Part shown: piece after piece, positions 58,433 through 64,000 of the stretch | Position numbering within the stretch: position 1 is the first letter of the stretch | How the letters are laid out: each line of letters opens with the position of its first letter | Origin: a virus | Length of the DNA stretch: 64,000 bases | Reading direction: 5' to 3' (one strand) | IMG/VR virus record: IMGVR_UViG_3300027985_001623 | Location: 34,504-98,503 of that record | The notes under the pieces: model-generated | What the model was told of the DNA's origin: nothing | Seen by the model: only the letters and a program-made list of their open reading frames with translations | Database searches by the model: none | Made by a program: the position numbers and the translations under genes

Positions 58433-58600
58433 TTACGCGAACGACCAGTCGCCGGCCGAGTAGGTGGCGAGAGTTCGGCACTCGTTGAACGTGCGGGCCG
58501 TGGGTGCGTAGGTGGGGGCTGGATTGGCGAGGTCGGCCAGTTTGCGGGCGAAAGGGGCGATAGCGACGAGAGCGGTGGTGATGGCGAGAAAGGTAAACAT
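58433..58600 (-). CDS. Small secreted/membrane protein, 55 residues
   Basis: ATG 58598-58600, preceded by the A-rich leader CGAAAGAAAGACCCCCGAAA. MFTFLAITTALVAIAPFARK is a signal-like segment, then YAPTARTFNECRTLATYSAG. Driven by the promoter at 58651-58679 on the minus strand. Missing from longer ORF lists because it is short. Confidence 0.6.
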   Translation of the reverse strand: MFTFLAITTALVAIAPFARKLADLANPAPTYAPTARTFNECRTLATYSAGDWSFA

Positions 58601-58650
58601 TTTCGGGGGTCTTTCTTTCGGAGCTTCGCGGCTCCGTTCGGTGTGGTCCT

Positions 58651-58679
58651 GTTATAATTCTTTGCTTTCTTTGATGCAA
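58651..58679 (-). promoter_or_regulatory. Early-type promoter, minus strand
   Basis: On the minus strand TTGCAT, 17 bases, TATAAC (58674-58679 and 58651-58656), followed by the A/G-rich leader. Divergent to 58755. Confidence 0.8.
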
Positions 58680-58754
58680 GTGTTTTTCTTGACTTAATTG
58701 GCGCGAATAGCGGTGAGCGTGGCAATGGCGCACCATAGGCTCGTTCTGAAACAC

Positions 58755-58783
58755 TTGCGTCAAGTAAAACAAAGAACTATAAA
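58755..58783 (+). promoter_or_regulatory. Early-type promoter
   Basis: TTGCGT (58755-58760), 17 bases, TATAAA (58778-58783); leader GGAGGCACCTCGAAAGAAAG. Drives the gene at 58811. Confidence 0.8.
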
Positions 58784-58810
58784 GGAGGCACCTCGAAAGA
58801 AAGACCCGCC

Positions 58811-59110
58811 ATGAAAGTCGCACTCAAATTCGAAATCCGCGTTGACCCGCAATATCCAAATTCTGCCCGCTGGTACGTTTCCGGGACGGTTGGTCGCACC
58901 AAAGTTGCTGGCGAAACGTCAATGCACGTACACCGGCACATCACGTCAGCTGACCGGTTCGAAGCAACGGCTCACGGTGCAGATTATGTTTCGCGAGTGA
59001 ATCGCGTGGATGGTCGCGGGGCACCGTCTGATTTCGCCCGGTGTCTTATTGGGCAAGAATTCAAGAAAGTCGCGTGCGCATGGCTTCGCGGCGAAGATGG
59101 CGCCAACTAG
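58811..59110 (+). CDS. Small early protein
   Basis: 99 residues. KVALKFEIRVDPQYPNSARW, ADRFEATAHGADYVSRVNRV. Ribosome site GGAGG further upstream. Own promoter and leader. Function unknown. Confidence 0.6.
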   Translation: MKVALKFEIRVDPQYPNSARWYVSGTVGRTKVAGETSMHVHRHITSADRFEATAHGADYVSRVNRVDGRGAPSDFARCLIGQEFKKVACAWLRGEDGAN

Positions 59111-59124
59111 TACAAAGAAATAAC

Positions 59125-59153
59125 TTGCACTAGTTAAAGCAAAGAACTATAAC
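59125..59153 (+). promoter_or_regulatory. Early-type promoter
   Basis: TTGCAC (59125-59130), 17 bases, TATAAC (59148-59153), then CAAGAACACCCCCGAAAGAA. Drives the gene at 59186. Confidence 0.85.
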
Positions 59154-59185
59154 AAGAACACCCCCGAAAGAAAGCAGCTCACGCC

Positions 59186-59617
59186 ATGAACACCAAAATC
59201 GACTTCACCGTTTTCGCGCCCATCCTCGAAACCCTCCGCAACAAAGGCGAAGTATACTTCATTGATTTGCTGGCCTATATCGCCGGCGCAATCGAGAACG
59301 GTCGGGCTCCGCAATACTGGTCGCGCTACCTCAACGATGCGCAAGTGCAGATTTCGAGCCGCCGAGCCCATCCGGGCGCTGTCGATGTTTGCCTCGAACC
59401 GATGGAACGAGCACTCGAACTGCTCAAGGCGTACGACGGAAACACGGGGCTGTCGTGGTATTTCGGCGTTTACACGATATCAGACGCAAGCCTCGCGCAA
59501 CTTGACGTCGCAGCGTACGTAGCCATGGCTCCCGACCATTTCGCAACCTGGTTTACTGCTCGTTGCTCGGCAGCCCGAAACGCCTACGAAGCGCGCCTCG
59601 CCCGGCACGACGTCTGA
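59186..59617 (+). CDS. Small early protein
   Basis: 143 residues. TKIDFTVFAPILETLRNKGE, LDVAAYVAMAPDHFATWFTA. Helical. No enzyme motif seen. Confidence 0.6.
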   Translation: MNTKIDFTVFAPILETLRNKGEVYFIDLLAYIAGAIENGRAPQYWSRYLNDAQVQISSRRAHPGAVDVCLEPMERALELLKAYDGNTGLSWYFGVYTISDASLAQLDVAAYVAMAPDHFATWFTARCSAARNAYEARLARHDV

Positions 59618-59666
59618 TTTCGCGCTAGTCTAGCGAGTTTGGCGCTAAATAAGTCAAGAAAAACGC

Positions 59667-59695
59667 TTGCGTCAAGTAAAGCAAGTTGGTAGAAC
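59667..59695 (+). promoter_or_regulatory. Early-type promoter
   Basis: TTGCGT (59667-59672), 17 bases, TAGAAC (59690-59695). Leader CTCGAAAGAAAGCCCC. Drives the two-gene cassette at 59723. Confidence 0.75.
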
Positions 59696-59722
59696 TTGGG
59701 TGTCTCGAAAGAAAGCCCCGCC

Positions 59723-60205
59723 ATGAACAAAGCCGAAATCGCCCGAACCGTCGCCACCTACGAAGCCGAGCAAGACGCCCGCAATCGTGCGAATCCGCAC
59801 CTTGCGAACATTCAAACCCAAATCCGTCAAGGTCTTGTGGTCGAAATGGTCGCGTTCGAGAAGGATTTGACGCGCTACTGGGCAGCAAGCCGGAAACTCG
59901 AACGGGCGCTCGAACTGCTCAAGGTGGGAGACGACTCAATGCCGGTTGAGAAAGCTCGCAAGCTTTGGGACGCGATGGAGCGCCACGCCGTTTCAACGGC
60001 CATGGCTTGCACGGTCAACGCGAATTCGACCCGGCTCGCAACCGAACTAAGCCTCGCGACGGAGCAAAACGCCGTCGCTCGATTGGAGCGTCGACAAGCT
60101 CGCGCTACGGTGGCAAGCCGTGCGGGCACGGAGCAATCGACAAGTCATGCTAGCGCGGCGGCGGCAAGCTACGAAAAAGAGCTGCGCATCGCGTTTCGCC
60201 GTTAG
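59723..60205 (+). CDS. Helical early protein
   Basis: 160 residues from the ATG at 59723-59725. KAEIARTVATYEAEQDARNR, AVARLERRQARATVASRAGT. Long helices and an Arg-rich C-terminus suggest nucleic-acid or protein binding. Confidence 0.6.
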   Translation: MNKAEIARTVATYEAEQDARNRANPHLANIQTQIRQGLVVEMVAFEKDLTRYWAASRKLERALELLKVGDDSMPVEKARKLWDAMERHAVSTAMACTVNANSTRLATELSLATEQNAVARLERRQARATVASRAGTEQSTSHASAAAASYEKELRIAFRR

Positions 60206-60240
60206 GCGGTGCACTTCCCTAGCACAAAAAGAGTCCAAAA

Positions 60241-60663
60241 ATGGTCGTTCAATTTTTATCGCAAACCCACCTTGCCGTGATCGCGGCGCACATCACCCGC
60301 ACGGAGCTTACAAATGTGCCGTTCTATTCGCAAGCGGATCACGCCAAAGCGTTTCAAGAACGCTTCACGAGCGTATTCGAGGACCTCGCCCACGCCAATC
60401 TACAAGCGTTTCGCTGGCGATACGGCGCTTTGGTTTCGGCGGTTTCGTGCCATAAACCGCCGGCCGACGGTAGCGACCCAAAGTACCAGCGCGCCCCGAT
60501 CGCCGTCCTCAAGGCCGCGTATCAGTTCCTTGACCAGTGCGCAACGGGGTTCCAGTGGCGAACGCTCGCCGGCTGCCAACACGTGGACGCGTTGATTCGC
60601 GACTTCGTTAGGATGCTTCCCGGCTATGCGGAAGCGCCCGATTTTATCGACGACTGCACTTGA
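60241..60663 (+). CDS. Early protein, second gene of a cassette
   Basis: 140 residues. VVQFLSQTHLAVIAAHITRT, DLAHANLQAFRWRYGALVSA, VLKAAYQFLDQCATGFQWRT. No promoter box nearby, so it is probably co-transcribed with the 59723 gene. Confidence 0.6.
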   Translation: MVVQFLSQTHLAVIAAHITRTELTNVPFYSQADHAKAFQERFTSVFEDLAHANLQAFRWRYGALVSAVSCHKPPADGSDPKYQRAPIAVLKAAYQFLDQCATGFQWRTLAGCQHVDALIRDFVRMLPGYAEAPDFIDDCT

Positions 60664-60707
60664 CGCACGCTTGGCGAGACTAGCGCGAACTAAAACAAAA
60701 AAAGAAC

Positions 60708-60736
60708 TTGCACTAGTTAAAGCAAAGAACTATAAC
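60708..60736 (+). promoter_or_regulatory. Early-type promoter
   Basis: TTGCAC (60708-60713), 17 bases, TATAAC (60731-60736), leader CAAGAACACCCCGAGAGAAA. Drives the genes at 60767 and probably 61282. Confidence 0.85.
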
Positions 60737-60766
60737 AAGAACACCCCGAGAGAAAGAGTTCAGATT

Positions 60767-61228
60767 ATGAGCATGGCGCAAAAATTCGTTTTCGCAGGTG
60801 TTAAAACGCAACTCACAAAATTTGGATACGTTCGCAAACCAGCGCTTTTGCGGATGCTCCGAAGCGCGGATGTCCAGCTTCTCACGCGTTACCGACATAC
60901 CGATGATTATCAATGGGATGCGGCGTGTCGAGCCGAAGAGGGTATCGAGCGATGCCCCCTCGACCTCGCACGCGACATCGAAAAGAACGGAAGCGACGGC
61001 TGGCGAGCCGAGCCCGGGAAAACTCCGAACACCGTCGAAATCCATTGCTACCACTTTCTCTCGCTTATTTTGCAGTACAAGCCCGAAATGCACGACACGA
61101 CACCAGCAAGCGACGACTTGGAAACCCGAGCCCGCGCCAAAATTCGTGCACGAATCGAGCACGCCGAAATGCAACGCGAGCTTGAAGCCCGCCTTGAGGC
61201 CAATCCCTACGCGGAACTCTTGAGCTAG
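60767..61228 (+). CDS. Small early protein
   Basis: 153 residues from the ATG at 60767-60769. MSMAQKFVFAGVKTQLTKFG, FLSLILQYKPEMHDTTPASD, C-terminal helical part ARIEHAEMQRELEARLEANP. Unknown. Confidence 0.6.
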   Translation: MSMAQKFVFAGVKTQLTKFGYVRKPALLRMLRSADVQLLTRYRHTDDYQWDAACRAEEGIERCPLDLARDIEKNGSDGWRAEPGKTPNTVEIHCYHFLSLILQYKPEMHDTTPASDDLETRARAKIRARIEHAEMQRELEARLEANPYAELLS

Positions 61229-61281
61229 GCAACCCGCAAGAACAAAACAAGAACGCCACCTCAAAAGAAAAAGTTCAGACC

Positions 61282-61767
61282 ATGCGCATGACACTAGCCC
61301 ACAACCCGAACACCTTCGCCACACCGCAACCCGCAATCGCGACCATTGAAAGCGACAAATGGACCGTCGAAACACTCACGCGATTCGCCGCCGAGCACAA
61401 CGCAGAGCCAGCAAGCGAAACACGTCTCGCATGGATTGCGGAGCATCTCCCCGCGAGAGCGCAACTCTCAACCACGCAAATGGTTCAACTGATCACGGTT
61501 CGCCGTGTTGCCTATGATGGCACGGTTACGCTTCCACATGGCCGTTATCACCGATTGTCACGGGGGAAAGGCTGGGCGCGATTAGGCCGTGGCGATAATG
61601 TGCAGTGGGGTGCGAATACGGGAAAAACGTGGCGCGTCACGTCGCCGGGCGAGTGGACCGTCCAAAGTTCGGACGGGTTCGACCGGGACGAGACGACAAC
61701 GTGGGAAGTGTACGCGTTGGACTTTCACTCGGACACGGGCGCCCATCGTTGGCTAATCGCCGACTAG
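61282..61767 (+). CDS. Early protein, second gene of its cassette
   Basis: 161 residues. MRMTLAHNPNTFATPQPAIA, a beta-rich C-terminal half RGDNVQWGANTGKTWRVTSP. The leader keeps CAAAAGAAAAAG but no promoter. A strong terminator follows. Confidence 0.6.
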   Translation: MRMTLAHNPNTFATPQPAIATIESDKWTVETLTRFAAEHNAEPASETRLAWIAEHLPARAQLSTTQMVQLITVRRVAYDGTVTLPHGRYHRLSRGKGWARLGRGDNVQWGANTGKTWRVTSPGEWTVQSSDGFDRDETTTWEVYALDFHSDTGAHRWLIAD

Positions 61768-61791
61768 CTGCTTCCACGTTCACACCTCACT

Positions 61792-61833
61792 AGAGCCCAT
61801 TCGGAAACCGTTTCCGAATGGGCTCTTTTCGTT
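61792..61833 (+). terminator. Strong plus-strand terminator
   Basis: 16-bp perfect stem AGAGCCCATTCGGAAA and its complement (61792-61807 with 61811-61826), loop CCG, followed by TTTCGTTT. It ends the 60767-61767 cassette. Confidence 0.93.
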
Positions 61834-61900
61834 TAGGCCTGTCTACCCGCTATACGCGCGCTCATAGCGAGTTTGGCGCCAACTAGTTCAAGAAAAGAAC

Positions 61901-61929
61901 TTGCGTCAAGTAAAGCAAAGAACTATAAC
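61901..61929 (+). promoter_or_regulatory. Early-type promoter
   Basis: TTGCGT (61901-61906), 17 bases, TATAAC (61924-61929), leader CAAGAACACCACCCCGAGAG. Drives the gene at 61963. Confidence 0.85.
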
Positions 61930-61962
61930 AAGAACACCACCCCGAGAGAAAGAGTCCAGACC

Positions 61963-62307
61963 ATGACCACCGACACCGAAATCACCGCACGAATCACGTT
62001 TTCCGAACTCTGCTCGCCCACGGGTCGAATGACCGTCGCCAGCATGAATGCGCTTCTGAACTCGCAGCAAATCCCCACCGGGCGCGGTTATTTCAAAACC
62101 TCGGTCGAAGTATGCACGCCCGCGGGTCGAATCAGCGTGCCGATCGACCTTGAGCCCGGCGGGTACTATGACGTCGCGAATTCAGCCCGTGCTCGCTTGG
62201 CCGGCTCCCGCCATGTCGCCACATTAACGCCTTCCCTGGACACGCCGACCCGCCGCGCGCGCATCGACGTAATGACCCGAATCGTTGCGGAGCTTGACGG
62301 CCTCTAG
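61963..62307 (+). CDS. Small early protein
   Basis: 114 residues from ATG 61963-61965. MTTDTEITARITFSELCSPT, TPRRARIDVMTRIVAELDGL (shown from TPTRRAR). Beta-rich middle. Unknown. Confidence 0.6.
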   Translation: MTTDTEITARITFSELCSPTGRMTVASMNALLNSQQIPTGRGYFKTSVEVCTPAGRISVPIDLEPGGYYDVANSARARLAGSRHVATLTPSLDTPTRRARIDVMTRIVAELDGL

Positions 62308-62340
62308 CGTCACTTGCGCTAGTTAGGTCAAGAAAAACAC

Positions 62341-62369
62341 TTGCGTACGTTATAGCCGTGCGCTAGAAA
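62341..62369 (+). promoter_or_regulatory. Early-type promoter
   Basis: TTGCGT (62341-62346), 17 bases, TAGAAA (62364-62369). It has a divergent spacer and a true AAGGAG ribosome site before the gene at 62392. Confidence 0.7.
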
Positions 62370-62391
62370 CGATCAACCCTAAGGAGCCGCC

Positions 62392-62799
62392 ATGAACACC
62401 GCCCCGCAATCTCCCGAATTCGAGAACCTACTCGAACGCGCCGAAAGTCTACTCGATACGCACATCACCGCCATTTTGACCCACGCAAACGCATGGATTC
62501 AAGTGGGTCACTTGAGCTTGCACGACATCCGCACGGAGCGGACTGAGTTCACGCTACACGTGGGCGGCGATGGTTCCGTGCCCACGGCGAAAAACTTCGC
62601 GTGCGTGTATTGGATGGGCGGCACGGAACCGCCGCGCGCTTGGGCGATGGCACTCGCGATTGCCCAACGTCGGCCGGACATGCTGGCGGAGTTTATCGGC
62701 CAGCACGCGGTCGACCACATCATCGAAGTTACGAATCTCGACGTGGCCGAAATCGTCATGCGTCTAGAAAGCAGCAGAAGCCAACATGAGACGACTTAA
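62392..62799 (+). CDS. Small early protein
   Basis: 135 residues. SPEFENLLERAESLLDTHIT, AMALAIAQRRPDMLAEFIGQ. Helical, with a good ribosome site (AAGGAG). Overlaps the next gene by 14 bases. Confidence 0.6.
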   Translation: MNTAPQSPEFENLLERAESLLDTHITAILTHANAWIQVGHLSLHDIRTERTEFTLHVGGDGSVPTAKNFACVYWMGGTEPPRAWAMALAIAQRRPDMLAEFIGQHAVDHIIEVTNLDVAEIVMRLESSRSQHETT

Positions 62800-62953
62800 A
62801 AAATCCCGCCCCTTGCTACCGTTCGTTCGCCGAAAACGCTCCACGCGGCGCGGAAGCGCCTTGGCGATGTTCTTTTACGGCCTGGGTGTTTTGTTTGGCG
62901 CCGTAATAATCACGTCATGGTTCAAAAAGGACCGGAGGACCGGCGATGGATAA
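62786..62953 (+). CDS. Small basic membrane protein, 55 residues
   Basis: ATG 62786-62788, MRRLKKSRPLLPFVRRKRST, membrane span MFFYGLGVLFGAVIITSW. Strongly positive N-terminus. Overlaps both neighbours. Confidence 0.6.
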   Translation: MRRLKKSRPLLPFVRRKRSTRRGSALAMFFYGLGVLFGAVIITSWFKKDRRTGDG

Positions 62954-63527
62954 GTTGGTCGATTACGCGTGCACGGTGTGCTTTGTGGAGTTCCAAGCCG
63001 GTGACCACGGCGTGATTGCGTGTCCGAAGTGTCAGAAACCGCACACGGTTTCGTTGCAATCCGTACTCGTCGAGTTTTTCGGCGAGGATTGGCGCAAATG
63101 TGGGCCCATCAAACCGAACGACTATTACACGGCTTGGATTTTTGCCCATGTTGACCAACAAACAAAGGGTTACGGGCAATGCGAACAGGTCACGGCCGCA
63201 ATGGTGCAGGCCTTCCCGGAGCTTGAGCGCCGAAAGGGCATCATTCGTACCTTGTGTTGGGGCGAGCGAACGCATTGGTGGTGCCGAACCGCCGGTGGGG
63301 CCATCGTAGACCCCACCGCGGGGCAGTTTCCTGGGCACTCGACGCAACCGTCGCGCCTCGTGGCAAAAGCGATTTACGAAGATATGTCGGACTGCACCGA
63401 TGAGGAGTTGGCGGATCGGGTACCTAGTGGCGTATGCGCAAATTGCGGGACACCGGTTTTTCACGGGGACTCGTTTTGTAGCACCGCGTGCCAAAACGCT
63501 ACGTTGCGATACCTGAACAGCATTTGA
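62946..63527 (+). CDS. Zinc-knuckle protein with papain/transglutaminase-like core
   Basis: 193 residues. CTVC and CPKC (residues 9-12, 27-30) make an N-terminal zinc site, CANC and CSTAC a second at the C-terminus. The core has GQCEQVTAAMVQAFPELERR, CWGERTHWWC and GAIVDPTAGQFP, giving a Cys-His-Asp order like transglutaminase- or papain-type hydrolases. Could be a protease or a deaminase-like enzyme. Catalytic roles are inferred. Confidence 0.6.
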   Translation: MDKLVDYACTVCFVEFQAGDHGVIACPKCQKPHTVSLQSVLVEFFGEDWRKCGPIKPNDYYTAWIFAHVDQQTKGYGQCEQVTAAMVQAFPELERRKGIIRTLCWGERTHWWCRTAGGAIVDPTAGQFPGHSTQPSRLVAKAIYEDMSDCTDEELADRVPSGVCANCGTPVFHGDSFCSTACQNATLRYLNSI

Positions 63528-63576
63528 TTTCGCGCAAGTTTGGTGAAGATGGCGCCAACTAGGGCAAAGAAATAAC

Positions 63577-63605
63577 TTGCACTAGTTAAAGCAAAGAATT
63601 ATAAC
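63577..63605 (+). promoter_or_regulatory. Early-type promoter
   Basis: TTGCAC (63577-63582), 17 bases, TATAAC (63600-63605), leader CAAGAGCACCCCGAAAGAAA. Drives the genes at 63633 and 63892. Confidence 0.85.
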
Positions 63606-63632
63606 AAGAGCACCCCGAAAGAAACGCAGACC

Positions 63633-63866
63633 ATGAGCACCACCACTCTTCAAACTTTCATCGTGCGAAACCCCTCCGACGAAAACGAAACCGAAGCCTG
63701 GACGTGTGAAGCCGCGTCAATGCGTGATGCCGCCCACCGGTACCTCGCGACGTTTTGGTCCGCCGAGCAGCGCGACAACGGAACCTGGTTCTCACCGACT
63801 TACACGGGGGACATCGACGGCGGTGACCTTGAGATTTTTGCGGTGTTTGAGGGATGCGGGGCCTAG
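63633..63866 (+). CDS. Small early strand-helix protein
   Basis: 77 residues. TTLQTFIVRNPSDENETEAW, CEAASMRDAAHRYLATFW. The pattern (strand, EAxxxxDAAxxW helix, strand) is like small accessory proteins at 35722 and 40303. Confidence 0.6.
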   Translation: MSTTTLQTFIVRNPSDENETEAWTCEAASMRDAAHRYLATFWSAEQRDNGTWFSPTYTGDIDGGDLEIFAVFEGCGA

Positions 63867-63891
63867 TTTTAGAAGGAAAGCAGTTCAGCCT

Positions 63892-64000
63892 ATGAGCATC
63901 AAAATTCATGTCATTGCAGATTCAGGCCAAGTTTTTCCGCAAACCCCCGTGAGTTCGTGGGGTGCTGCCGAGCAGGTGTGCATTCGCTACGCCCGGCGAT
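63892..64000 (+). CDS. Early gene, partial at right edge
   Basis: ATG 63892-63894 after AGAAGGAAAG. MSIKIHVIADSGQVFPQTPV then SSWGAAEQVCIRYARR; the gene runs off the window. The SWGAAEQVCIRYA helix is the same type as in the previous gene. Confidence 0.5.
   Translation, partial: MSIKIHVIADSGQVFPQTPVSSWGAAEQVCIRYARR

Noticed and set aside
1-64000. CRISPR arrays, rRNA, insertion sequences
   Set aside because: No regular 25-40-base repeat arrays with unique spacers, no rRNA-like conserved stretches and no transposase gene were seen.

Overview
The window reads as part of the genome of a contractile-tailed double-stranded DNA phage (Caudoviricetes, myovirus-type virion). The basis is a full set of terminase, portal, Mu F-like head protein, scaffold, major capsid, neck, tail sheath, tail tube, frameshifting tail chaperones, tape measure, LysM/hub/spike/gp25-like/J-like baseplate and tail-fibre genes, all on the minus strand and in canonical order. 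The host cannot be named from the sequence. No integrase, replicase or endolysin was recognised, so the window is probably an internal piece of a larger genome.

Layout. (1) 1-806: end of a minus-strand lysis/fibre-distal block with small membrane proteins, one running off the left edge. (2) 906-34766: late structural region, read right to left: terminase (34.8k), portal (33.2k), head genes (31.5-26.3k), scaffold and capsid (26.2-24.0k), neck/completion genes (23.9-21.3k), sheath, tube, chaperones, tape measure, baseplate, fibres. Strong minus-strand terminators follow the acidic-tail head gene (about 27.0k), the capsid (23.9k), the sheath (18.5k) and a ribbon-helix-helix-like gene (17.7k), so the high-copy genes form separate transcription units. 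(3) 34813-48352: about 35 small, tightly overlapping minus-strand accessory genes, mostly of unknown function, with several paralogous modules, a RyR-domain protein, a Gly-rich repeat protein, a DUF1643 homologue with a broken frame, and an Acb2-type anti-CBASS sponge as the promoter-proximal gene. (4) 48353-48530: divergent intergenic region with four 22-bp iterons. (5) 48531-50291: island of plus-strand small genes including a P-loop protein. (6) 50450-56356: minus-strand accessory operon ending in a terminator at 50.3k. (7) 56357-64000: early-type region with divergent and rightward small genes, most driven by near-identical promoters (TTGCGT or TTGCAC, exactly 17 bp, TATAAC) followed by a conserved A-rich leader.

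The early promoter array and the iteron region are the most system-like features. The early promoters would let host RNA polymerase express a battery of one- to four-gene cassettes immediately after infection. Acb2 would protect against CBASS by binding cyclic oligonucleotide signals. The structural genes would be expressed late as separately terminated units.

Three reading frames (about 27.24k, 42.33k and 51.80k) appear broken by one base. Read through, each gives a sensible protein. Either the assembly has small indels or these are real or programmed shifts. A fourth shift, in the tail chaperones at 16801-16807, has a canonical slippery heptamer and is very likely genuine.
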